Of a stretch of 64,000 bases of DNA, positions 43,801 through 52,700 are shown in pieces. This DNA is from a virus: positions 22,066-86,065 of the IMG/VR virus record IMGVR_UViG_3300021599_001992. One strand, 5' to 3'. Numbering within the stretch: position 1 is the first letter of the stretch; each line of letters opens with the position of its first letter. A model generated the notes under the pieces. The model had not been told where the DNA came from and did not search any database. It saw only the letters and a program-made list of their open reading frames with translations. A program made the translations under genes and the position numbers.

Positions 43801-45011
43801 AACATTACTATAGGTCAACAAGATATTTAAATGAAAGTAATTGGGGTAAAATTATTGCCTCACGTAGACAATTGAATAATCCTACAACAATTGTAGATTT
43901 AGGACCAAGAGATGAGTTTATTAAGGAAATTTGTGTTGATAAATCTTTAGATCCAAATTGTTCAGTTGTAAGATCAATTGGTCCCACGTCATTTCAAAGT
44001 TTTGGTGAAATAATGGGTATGGCAATTAATTACAGATTAGACGTTAGTAATGGTGATTTTGATTACAAACAATTCTTTAATAATAATGGATTTTCATTAT
44101 CCAATCAAAAAATATTGGATGGTGACATCATGCAATTGATATCAATAAATAATGAAGCGGGTATTGAAGAATTTGATTTACAAAATCCAAAGTACCTCGG
44201 TTATTCATATCAAGTTTTAGATCCTGATGATCCGGCATTTTCTAATGTTTTTAAATCTTCAGGAGTTTATGGTCCGTTACCAATCACACTTTATCTTGAT
44301 GATGATGGTGAAAGAGTTAGATCATGTTTAAATGAGGGTATGCATATAGATTACTACGGTAATAAAGTTGATGGTAGATTGACTGAGGCGTCACAAAAAG
44401 TTCCATTCTTTTTATGGGATAAAAAGGGTACAGGATTTGGTCCATATAATGATAATACACACGACGATCAATCATGGGATTATACCACTGTTCAAGTACA
44501 ACCATTACAAGGTATGACTTACAATTGGGGATATACTGGAGGAGATAATGATTCTTCAGACAAATATCTTTTACTACCGATAACATATAATTTCAGTGGT
44601 ATGTCAATTAATTCTGGTTTACCCGATACAGGATTTGATTTTGAATTTAATGACGTATCATTAAGTGATACAAGAAGTACATTCAGAAAAGAATATCCCG
44701 GTTTCACTATTTTACATGTTAGTTCAGGTACAGTTGATAATCCTCTTTCGGGTACTATGTACACAAGAGTTGGACCCGTAGGACACAATACATCCACACC
44801 ATTTAACGTTGTAGACGGTTGGGCAAGTTTACCTTGGGACAATAGTAAAGATTTTATAATAAGACCAACATTAGATTATTATAGTGGATCGAATAAACAA
44901 ATATTATCAACACCATTCATGTTTTATTTTGGTTTAAGAAACGGTAAGACAGGTGTAGATAAATTTATACAACTATTTGGTGATAAAGGAGCATTTACAT
45001 CTGCAGAATAA
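40842..45011 (+). CDS. Large baseplate wedge protein, gp7-position
   Basis: 1389 residues (T4 gp7 is 1032 and follows gp6). The N-terminal 50 residues include FDLLEILSLKFSQKDIY. Residues about 50-165 look like a carboxypeptidase-regulatory-type Ig domain (VCGRISVNDGFGVPNAKVSIFIPL.. TNEAGDFMIWGVPVG). An unusual hydrophobic stretch (about 485-520: VTFTLILAQFLLILENILLF then ITLIIQNSLS) could be a membrane or membrane-active segment. A Cys-rich patch (YPECESCDED) and a module with VIHNLGANPTIKVYVWDG follow, then mainly beta structure to a C-terminal strand (FMFYFGLRNGKTGVDKFIQLFG). The last base of its stop overlaps the next start (TAATG). Identification as gp7-like is by position. Confidence 0.72.
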   Translation: MIQKHRISTDIGRDKKILVELNQNFDLLEILSLKFSQKDIYASVCSDYGVVCGRISVNDGFGVPNAKVSIFIPLSDEDSDDPVISELYPFKKVNDKNEEGYRYNLLPSRKQHGGHEPTGTFPDQLDIMTREEVLEVYEKYYKYTVKTNEAGDFMIWGVPVGEQVLHVDVDLSDVGCFSLRPYDFIKQGEGVDKFKNSYTFKASPDLDSLPQIKRFDKNIIVYPFWGNEDLCEIGITRTDFDLSEVGVKIEPKAYLIGGIYTDTGKNSVNKNCDVRRKMGRKCDLTTKTGKIEAIRFTTERDQNNRPILEVYQIDEDIPEDGGFVFPLPMNMEYVYTNEFGELEVTNDTNKGIPTAACYRFRFSMDDQGNERVRKTAKFLVPNIREYIGSQTAISYSFSTNWKEYPLQAVSADSDKGILYNVDGQYYPRDYFYRFSYNKVYTVSSFHSMFYEKSTFRNDRYLGIKEIVPAEEEDCTEYVTPPTNFGNMNVTFTLILAQFLLILENILLFITLIIQNSLSRLFFNLGRAVDTWPVREVGIAIKRFAYVFQEENQRTLALITYPECESCDEDNVNNTVPQNTTTYCEVGSVTVLGITPGGQHEQFFNGAISGTPINVIHNLGANPTIKVYVWDGSAYVQLVDYFYPNDPGTNNTFWISGRTNTTNFNLYMNYTTPINGYVRVEGTPSVTLATSGLDNTIPTCTNPSPYDTPTGFTMSNPTDYVDFLSKQNNYILQSSSGLIYELNSTGTRYFSTVGGFLVLFDENSTIQTTETFTILDKNTKYINSDATVEDGCDIYDTPYDETLISYYYTGVTRPTENTSTGNSMPAGKIVPSSYVGGTNVTATNLSNDDGVIRVTDGSNKCDCDLFYYKDKDNRSDIYPLASRFVGDDFDDYFVRKTPSGQSEFRDGIFYFVPGAQTNTRVIQIIKEYIRRKRVAKLFCGGIVNYSFVDNWLSGSLYFFQFKGKKNKVCDRIIYTKTLTTEEGDIFYEHYYRSTRYLNESNWGKIIASRRQLNNPTTIVDLGPRDEFIKEICVDKSLDPNCSVVRSIGPTSFQSFGEIMGMAINYRLDVSNGDFDYKQFFNNNGFSLSNQKILDGDIMQLISINNEAGIEEFDLQNPKYLGYSYQVLDPDDPAFSNVFKSSGVYGPLPITLYLDDDGERVRSCLNEGMHIDYYGNKVDGRLTEASQKVPFFLWDKKGTGFGPYNDNTHDDQSWDYTTVQVQPLQGMTYNWGYTGGDNDSSDKYLLLPITYNFSGMSINSGLPDTGFDFEFNDVSLSDTRSTFRKEYPGFTILHVSSGTVDNPLSGTMYTRVGPVGHNTSTPFNVVDGWASLPWDNSKDFIIRPTLDYYSGSNKQILSTPFMFYFGLRNGKTGVDKFIQLFGDKGAFTSAE

Positions 45012-46798
45012 TGGAAAAGAAACAAATTATATTACCATCAAAAAAATACAACAAGGCACCCGAAGAAGATATTACGGTTAGAGTTGGTTTAGATAACAAT
45101 GAAACTTTATTAAGAGAAGGTGAAAGAGATATTGTTTTAGATATAAATCAATTGTTTAACGTAGAAAGAAATGAGTGTAAGAAGTATAAGATACACGGTA
45201 AAATAAAAATGATTTTTAGAAACATTTATTCAGGTACCACAACATACGATCCTTTATTAAAAAATCTATATACAGTAACAGAACAAGATAAAAATGATGG
45301 TTTTTTTCCTTATAATGAATTTGCCTTTTTAAGAGACGACACAATAAGAGAAGTTATAACACCATCAAGTGTCAGTGGATCAACTATTGGAACATATAAT
45401 CCTACATTTTCAATTTATGGATATACAGGACATACTGCGATAACCCCAATTAATGCACCATACAAGAATTGGAATTTATACTTAAGTTATATTCATGGTC
45501 AAGATTCAACATATCCAATGAAGTATACTTTCTCTGGTGGTACAACATATAGTTTTACTTCTGCAGATGGAATACCATTTAGAGTTTCACAAGAAGGTAA
45601 CTTTTTTGTTTTAACATCACCCGTAAAACATGGAATGAGTCAGGGTGAATATGTTGTGATTTCAGGCGGAACACTTAATAGTGGTGTTAATGTAACAGGA
45701 AGAACATTTTCTATTGATGCTATTGGAAGTGAAATTTATGATTCTGAAAATTATGTTATTAAATTATTAAAAAGTCAATTTAAAGTAGGATATACCTTAA
45801 CTGGATTAACATTTGTTTTAGGTAAAAGATGTTTAGATAATAAAGATATAACAGGAACAACATCGCAATATTATGTACACAAACATAAAACATTAACAAC
45901 TGTTAATGATTATATTTTAGATAAAGCTGGATTTGAAAGTAATATTTGGGAAAATGAAAAGAAAATTATTTTTGAAAATGCACTCCAAGAAAATGATGTT
46001 ATAGTTGAGAGAAATAGAATGGAGTCGTTAATATTTGATTTTAAAAAACCATTTGTTCTTACAGGAATCACAAATAATTTAAAATATACCCCAACGGATG
46101 CATATGTAACTGTAATTTATAGAAATGCAAATGGTTATTTTAATTATCCACCAAAAATTGGATATAGATTTAATTTTCATGATTCTTGGATAGATAATCA
46201 TTTTAGTGGAAATACCACATTAGAAACTTCAATCTCAGGATCCACATTTACAGGTAACACAAATAACTTAGTTTTTACAGGAGGAACAGAGTTACCAACA
46301 GGAACAACATTAACAGGTGCATATGTTGAATACAATAAAAAAGAATTTAAAGAACGAATAATAAGTGAAGCGTATCATAAAATAACACATAGAAAATCGG
46401 TAAACTCCACAACGTTATTTGATCATGGACAAGATTCTTCATCATTTTATTCGGGTGCAACTCCTAATAATTTAGTAGGATTGTTTTATCAACCACATTA
46501 CAGAATTAAATTAAGACAATTATCACCATTTGTTGAAACGGCAAATACTCGCGACATATTAAATTTACCTGAGAATACGGTTTACGATGAAAAAGATAAA
46601 TTATGGAAATGGAGAGATGTATACGATCATGGTTTTATAGATCAAGAAGGAAATGGAACAGATTACCCATACCTAAATGACCAACATTATGTTATGACTA
46701 ATATCAACTTTCATTTACAAAATGAATTGTTATTTAATAATAAACAAAATGGCGTATTCAAGTTTAATAAGTATAAAAAAGGAAGATTTAAATGTTAA
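45011..46798 (+). CDS. Structural protein of baseplate operon
   Basis: 595 residues, unknown family. The start carries a conserved-looking block (ITVRVGLDNNETLLREGERDIVLDIN.. IHGKIKMIFRNIYSG), then beta-rich sequence with many Gly/Thr/Ser-Tyr repeats (GTYNPTFSIYGYTGHT, TFSGGTTYSF). A late segment (HYRIKLRQLSPFVETANTRDILNLPEN) and a C-terminal helix-strand (MTNINFHLQNELLFNNKQNG) are distinctive. It is coupled to both neighbours: TAATG overlap before, stop directly before the next start after. The length, gene order (after a gp7-position protein) and beta character suggest a wedge component such as gp8, but no sequence evidence decides this. Confidence 0.65.
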   Translation: MEKKQIILPSKKYNKAPEEDITVRVGLDNNETLLREGERDIVLDINQLFNVERNECKKYKIHGKIKMIFRNIYSGTTTYDPLLKNLYTVTEQDKNDGFFPYNEFAFLRDDTIREVITPSSVSGSTIGTYNPTFSIYGYTGHTAITPINAPYKNWNLYLSYIHGQDSTYPMKYTFSGGTTYSFTSADGIPFRVSQEGNFFVLTSPVKHGMSQGEYVVISGGTLNSGVNVTGRTFSIDAIGSEIYDSENYVIKLLKSQFKVGYTLTGLTFVLGKRCLDNKDITGTTSQYYVHKHKTLTTVNDYILDKAGFESNIWENEKKIIFENALQENDVIVERNRMESLIFDFKKPFVLTGITNNLKYTPTDAYVTVIYRNANGYFNYPPKIGYRFNFHDSWIDNHFSGNTTLETSISGSTFTGNTNNLVFTGGTELPTGTTLTGAYVEYNKKEFKERIISEAYHKITHRKSVNSTTLFDHGQDSSSFYSGATPNNLVGLFYQPHYRIKLRQLSPFVETANTRDILNLPENTVYDEKDKLWKWRDVYDHGFIDQEGNGTDYPYLNDQHYVMTNINFHLQNELLFNNKQNGVFKFNKYKKGRFKC

Positions 46799-47638
46799 AT
46801 GAAAATATTAAGAAAAAATACTGATCAAAAAATATTAATAAATGGTGAACAAGATTTTAAATTAGATCTTGGTTGGCAGGATAATATGGCGGAATTCGAG
46901 GGAGAAGTTCTTAGAGATATTATTAATCCGGCCGATAATTTAGAAACTATTCGTTATATCCATAAAACATATACTTCAAGTACTACAAATATTGAACAAA
47001 CAGATATTTGGTTTAATTTTTATTTTATTGATGAGGCGAGTGGATATACAAATGGGTTAGATTATAATTTAGTTGGTATAACTACAAATGAAAATGTGAA
47101 AATGTTGAAACAGTCTACTGAAAGTTTTTTCAGATTAGAATTTTATAAAACTCCTGGTACCGTTGTTAATAATGTACTAACATGTGAAAAACCAAATAGA
47201 ACAAATCGTAGATTAGTTTTTGCAAAAAATTTATCATTACCATTAGGTGAGAAATATTTTTACACGGGACAAAATTTATACGATAACATATTTGTTCCTG
47301 TTTTTATGGGTTCAAACTATAGAAACAAAGAAAATATGTATTTTTTCTGGTTTGATGATGAAACTGTTTTAGAGGAAACAAATTTAAGTGGAAGTACTAC
47401 GGGAAATACATTCTTTATGAGTGCTAAATTTTTTAATTCAAAAGATGGGTCTATTTTAGATTTTACAAATACGGGAACAAGTATAGGACACCAAGTTGTT
47501 GAATATAGAGACATGTATTATCAAATCGATATTGATAAAATTAATAGAACATATGAAGTGTTTAGATATGATGGAACAAAATCAACAAGAATAGGAAAAA
47601 GAGGAGACCCAATAAAATTTTATGAAAGAAGAGGTTAA
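46799..47638 (+). CDS. Structural protein of baseplate operon
   Basis: 279 residues, unknown family, beta-rich. Notable segments: FKLDLGWQDNMAEFEGEVLRD near the start, IWFNFYFIDEASGYTN, SFFRLEFYKTPGTVVNN, FVPVFMGSNYRNKENMYFFW, and the C-terminal YYQIDIDKINRTYEVFRYDG then KRGDPIKFYERRG. The pattern of regular amphipathic strands is typical of a globular baseplate module. It begins one base after the previous stop, and its stop overlaps the next start (TAATG). The tight coupling suggests stoichiometric production with its neighbours. Confidence 0.65.
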   Translation: MKILRKNTDQKILINGEQDFKLDLGWQDNMAEFEGEVLRDIINPADNLETIRYIHKTYTSSTTNIEQTDIWFNFYFIDEASGYTNGLDYNLVGITTNENVKMLKQSTESFFRLEFYKTPGTVVNNVLTCEKPNRTNRRLVFAKNLSLPLGEKYFYTGQNLYDNIFVPVFMGSNYRNKENMYFFWFDDETVLEETNLSGSTTGNTFFMSAKFFNSKDGSILDFTNTGTSIGHQVVEYRDMYYQIDIDKINRTYEVFRYDGTKSTRIGKRGDPIKFYERRG

Positions 47639-48777
47639 TGAAAAGAAATAGATACCATATAGTCAAAAAAGTTATACATGATGTAAATCTGTATTCACTA
47701 ACAGAAAAATACTGGATTGATGCATTAAAAAACCTTGTCAGTTGGACGGGTACAACAAATTTAGAGCCAAGTGTTGGGACCATTGTTAAAAATGTTACAG
47801 GTAGTTTACCAACGGGTTATTATAAATGGAATGGAACACAATGGAACACATATACAGGGCCAATTCAAAATGATTATGAAATATTATTACCATTAGAAAG
47901 TACTGTAGATGAGATGGGTGTTATGGTTGGTTTTGATGGTGATATTGAACAAGTTGATCAAATAGTTAATTTTTCATACACACAAAATAATAATGTATTA
48001 ACAATTTACGGAACAACCAATCCTGAGAAACTTAGAACAATAGTTGAACAAACATTCACAATTGATTGGGGTGACAACACAACATCTTCAAATTTTCCAA
48101 TTAATAGTGGTGTTTTAGGAACAGGGTTACCGTCAACTTCACATACGTATACCTATGTTGGAACAACAGGATATACTGTTACAATATCTTTAGATGCACC
48201 ATGGATCAAACAAAAAGTTAGTAAACACATTGTGTTTCCAAAATTTGATGGTACTATCCAAAATCCATTAGGAACATTTTCAGGATTTACAATTCCATAT
48301 ACAACAGGAACAACAGGTTCACAAAATTATATTAATAATTTAGATTATACCAATAACACAGGAAATACTGAGTTCACATATGTTTCTTTTGGAAAAAGTA
48401 GATTAAATGAATTAAAAAAATATGGAAGTACAGGATATACCCAAGTTCTAACATCTGGTAGTGTGACGGGTTCTACAGGTGTGGTAAAGTATACAGGGTA
48501 TACAATAGATACACTAAGTTATAGAGACTATTCTGACGGATATACCATGATTACAGGTCATACATCTGGTTTCACTAAAGAGGAGGTAGTAAACTATGTC
48601 ATAACAAGAAATGAACACTTTATAGGATTTGTTGATGACCCAACAATTTATTCTGACATTTTTGTTGAGAGAGGAAAACAGGGTGTCATGGAGAAAAATT
48701 TTAGATTAGGTGAAATTGACAACATAGGTGAACTTGATATATACGGAAATGGATATTTTAAAATTAAAAAACAATAA
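47638..48777 (+). CDS. Structural protein with PKD-like domain
   Basis: 379 residues. A PKD-type Ig domain is recognisable at about 125-200: FTIDWGDNTTSS..SHTYTYVGTTGYTVTISLDA, with the WGD and H-T-Y signatures. Upstream (about 20-100) is a small module with PSVGTIVKN..GYYKWNGTQW. The C-terminal part (FVDDPTIYSDIFVERGKQGVMEKNFRLGEIDNIGEL) looks like the docking end of a wedge or fibre-adapter protein: such V-E-R-G-K..E..LGEI segments recur in large Bacteroidota phages in my memory. It probably serves as an adapter between baseplate and fibres; that is inferred. Confidence 0.7.
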   Translation: MKRNRYHIVKKVIHDVNLYSLTEKYWIDALKNLVSWTGTTNLEPSVGTIVKNVTGSLPTGYYKWNGTQWNTYTGPIQNDYEILLPLESTVDEMGVMVGFDGDIEQVDQIVNFSYTQNNNVLTIYGTTNPEKLRTIVEQTFTIDWGDNTTSSNFPINSGVLGTGLPSTSHTYTYVGTTGYTVTISLDAPWIKQKVSKHIVFPKFDGTIQNPLGTFSGFTIPYTTGTTGSQNYINNLDYTNNTGNTEFTYVSFGKSRLNELKKYGSTGYTQVLTSGSVTGSTGVVKYTGYTIDTLSYRDYSDGYTMITGHTSGFTKEEVVNYVITRNEHFIGFVDDPTIYSDIFVERGKQGVMEKNFRLGEIDNIGELDIYGNGYFKIKKQ

Positions 48778-48783
48778 AAATTA

Positions 48784-48792
48784 TATTTATTA
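48784..48792 (+). promoter_or_regulatory. TATTTATTA box before 48803 gene
   Basis: Copy of the recurring motif, 10 bases before the ATG, marking a possible new transcript start inside the tail operon. Confidence 0.4.
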
Positions 48793-48802
48793 ATAAAAGT
48801 TT

Positions 48803-49714
48803 ATGGCAGTAGGAAGTTATGGTATAATAAGACCGGCAGACGTATCACCAGCAGATGTAGAGATCATATATCACTACGCATCTGGTAGGACTGCAAACTC
48901 AACAGTTACATATAAAAAGTTAACACCTCAGGATGTGTTAACACCGGTTTACCATAATGGTACTACAGGTGGACAGGCTAATGTTGAAATACTTGGTGGT
49001 TTATACAACCTGAAATTATCTGCATCAGATTTTTCAGAACTTGGGGTGTATACGTTATATATACGACCCAAACAAATTAGAACAAAAATTACAGATTGTG
49101 GTGTTTTGGCGTCTTTACCTTCTGTTAGGGGGTTAATTGTTAATATCGCTGATGTTCCAACTGAAGACAGAAATAAGTTCGTTCCAAGTGGATTGGTTGG
49201 ATATAGAGTTGAATACATAAACACAACTGATAATAAAAAAATACCAAACTTTTATAGGGTCGTAACATCTTCATTTTATTGTACTCCCGTTACGACTAAC
49301 ATGAATAATACCACTAATAAAGCAATAAGATATCAATATAGTGAAAGTGCGACCAATCAGATATTTTTAACTTTAACACCATCATCTGCACCATCAAGTA
49401 AACCGAATACTGTACCATATATTGGTACACCAAATCAAAAAATTATTATAACAAATACTTTTTTGAATCCAACCACAATTGAGATAGAAATGGTTGAACA
49501 TGATGCAACAACTCTCGCACATGCACTTTACGGTAATCAAAGTAAGGCGATTACACCTGGTATTTACACAATTTACGATAATAATAATAACATATACAAG
49601 CAATATAACTTGTATGAAATAAAAGATGAGCTTGATGAAACACTATATGAAATCAGAGAAGAAAGAACTGATATAGATGAAACATTAGGTTTTGATACAA
49701 TTACAGAGGTATAA
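48803..49714 (+). CDS. Beta-rich structural protein
   Basis: 303 residues, unknown family. It starts with MAVGSYGIIRPADVSPADVEIIYHYASGR, has a long beta-sandwich-like part (VEILGGLYNLKLSASDFSELGVYTLYIRPKQI) and a later DVPTEDRNKFVPSGLVGYRVEYI. The C-terminal 40 residues are strongly acidic and helical (YEIKDELDETLYEIREERTDIDETLG), perhaps the segment that binds the next protein. The stop overlaps the next start (TAATG). Probably a baseplate or fibre-connecting protein by context. Confidence 0.65.
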   Translation: MAVGSYGIIRPADVSPADVEIIYHYASGRTANSTVTYKKLTPQDVLTPVYHNGTTGGQANVEILGGLYNLKLSASDFSELGVYTLYIRPKQIRTKITDCGVLASLPSVRGLIVNIADVPTEDRNKFVPSGLVGYRVEYINTTDNKKIPNFYRVVTSSFYCTPVTTNMNNTTNKAIRYQYSESATNQIFLTLTPSSAPSSKPNTVPYIGTPNQKIIITNTFLNPTTIEIEMVEHDATTLAHALYGNQSKAITPGIYTIYDNNNNIYKQYNLYEIKDELDETLYEIREERTDIDETLGFDTITEV

Positions 49715-52700
49715 TGGCAAAAAGAAAAGTCCCGAGTCAGGCTGCAAGTGGTGCGGATACGTTTAATGATAACCTCGTTGGTAATCAGATTACTAATGGA
49801 AGTGCTCAATTAACGAACACGAACTTTGATTTAGATACCTCAACACCAGAAAAAGAATCTAAACAATTTAAAATTAATCCTTTTTCTGAATATTTTACAT
49901 TAGATAAGTTAAAAGTCGATCCTACTGTTACACCGACAACTGAAGAAAGTGTTGTTCAAAAAAAGAAATCTATAAGATTTAGAACATCAAAAAATGATGC
50001 AGGAAAATCATTATATGGTTCTTTAAAAAGTAGATTAAGAGTTTCGATTGAACAAATAATTAAAAAATTTCCTGCTGCTTTATATGTTGATAAGGATAGT
50101 CCTGTAACAATTAGTGGATTAACAGCATTTCAGGCGTCTTATGACATATCATCAAAAACAACTCAATTTAAAATTGAGGCTGCAATGATTTATAATGTTT
50201 TTGATATCAAACTAACAAAACCAAAAGCTGTTGGTGCTAAATCAAGTGAAAATCCATTACGTGATTTATTTTCTTCATTTAAAAAATATGTAGTTGATAT
50301 AAATGGAAATACATATGATATTTTAAATTACACACAACCAAACAGTAGTAATATCATTACACTTAAAGTTAGTGGTAACATTTTTAATAATGCATCAACT
50401 TATAGTAATAGTTTTTTAATTAGACCAAATAACGCGGTTACAGAAGAATTTTTTTTATCTTTAGATGATGTTGAAGAATGTTTATTAAATAGAGATGGAT
50501 CACCAAAATATACAAGTAGATTTAAAGTACCGAGAGATAGTTTCGACCAAACTAAAACAAGTCTTGTTACCGTTGAATACTCTTGGCCGTTATCAAAAGA
50601 TAATTGGAATATACAAATCGTTGGTTTAGATTTTAACGAATACATTACCAATGTCTCGGATATTGCCGATGAAATAGATGATTATAAATCAAATATCGTC
50701 ACTCGTTTTTTAGTTGCACCACAACTTTTTGAATTTGATACTCAAGATCAAAAAACAGAGGCGATATTTCAATTATACGGACAAAGTTTTGATAATATAA
50801 AAAAGTTTATAGACAACATAGCATACATGAGAAATGTTAGTTATGATGGTATAAATAACTTACCCGATATTTTATTAAAAAATTTATCAACAACTTTAGG
50901 TTTAGACACAATTTCATTATTTGATGAAAAAAATTTAGATGAACTTTTATACACAAAAACATCAACACAATATTCAGGATTAACTTTTGGTAGCTCGATT
51001 ATTGATGCGGAATATGAGTTTTATAGAAGAATGCTTATAAATCTTGCATACATCTATAAATCAAAAGGAACTCAAAAATCTTTAAGTTTCTTTTTAAAGT
51101 TTATTGGTGCCGCGGATCCAATGATGAAATTGGAACAGTATGCATATAAAGTAAAATCTTTTCCAAAATCAAACGATTTGGAGAGTGATATATTTGATGT
51201 GATTAATGGTGTTAAAACACTTAATACCGCATCGTTTAATTCAAATACGTATTCATACGAAACTTCATCGGTAACAGGTACAACAAATTTAGATAGAGAT
51301 GGTTATCCCGTAGAAAGAAATAGTACATTACCTAAATTCTTATCAGGATCGTCTGAAAATCAATTTTTTCAGGCGGGATCAGGTTGGTATGATTTAACAT
51401 CCAACCACAGACCAACAACAATTTTAGATGAAGAAAATTCTATATTGACAGGAAGAACTAAAACAGTTGTAACAAAAAATAAACCATATTCATATGGTGA
51501 AGAATATTTTGATAATTTCAGAACATTACCAGGTTTAGATACTGGTTATGATTTGGAACCTATAATTGATTCAGAAAAAACATTACTTAATGAAACTTCT
51601 CCTTTTATTCTTAATAGAAAAAATATAGGAATTTATCTTTCGGTATCACAGACTGTTGATTATGACATATATAGAAAATCAAGAGATCTTGAATTAAGTT
51701 TTGGTAGTGCAACATTGTTACCACAAACAGGATTAACATTTGCTGAATTTTTAGATAAAACAATTCATCAACAAATAACAAATTCACATACAATTAGATA
51801 TAGAAAAAACTATATAAAATTAGAAGACATTTATCAAGATTATATTACAAATAACAATTTTGTACCATATAATTTTCCTGATGTACATGAGTTTATTACA
51901 AGAATGAGTCCGTATTGGACTAAAGTGTTAGATCAAATTATTCCATCAACCACTTTATGGACGGGAGGTAATTTAATTGAAAATAATTTATTTGGTAGAC
52001 CAAAATATCAATATAAATTTGGTTGTCAACCAAAAGAATTTATTGAGGAGTTATATCCTGATTTTGAAAATGCAATAGAGGAAGATATTGAAACTTTATT
52101 AGGTTATGAAGATAATTTTAGAGGATTAATTAACTTAACGGGAGTCACCTATTATCCTGTCATAGAAATAGATGGAATAAAATATGGTGGACCTGATTAT
52201 GATGATTTGACAACAGGAATGACAATCGTAATAAGTGGCACAACATCTGTTTCGGGGTTGAGTGCCGCATTACATACAGGATACACATTAAATACATGTG
52301 AGGGAACATCATCAGCACAAACATTACCTTTAATTTGTGATTATAAAACACATTTAAGTCCTGATGTTGATGCAATAAAAAATTTGTGGAAATCTGCAAT
52401 ATCAACATTAATTGATGAAGGAATCAATAAAACTGTTACAGGATATTCATCAACTGCGGGGTATGAAGATTATGCACCATATACCGCATACACAAGTGGG
52501 ATAACAAGAACTATGGACAATGGTCTTATAGAATATAAACCAAAAATAAAATATAAATTTTTTACCGACGTTGATGGAGTTGAAAAAGTTAAATTTACAT
52601 CTATAAAGTATGGTCCTAATGATTGTTCTGTAGAAAACTATTTTACATATAGTTTTATGACAGACCCATCAATATCACCATCTTGTGATATGTATGTTGA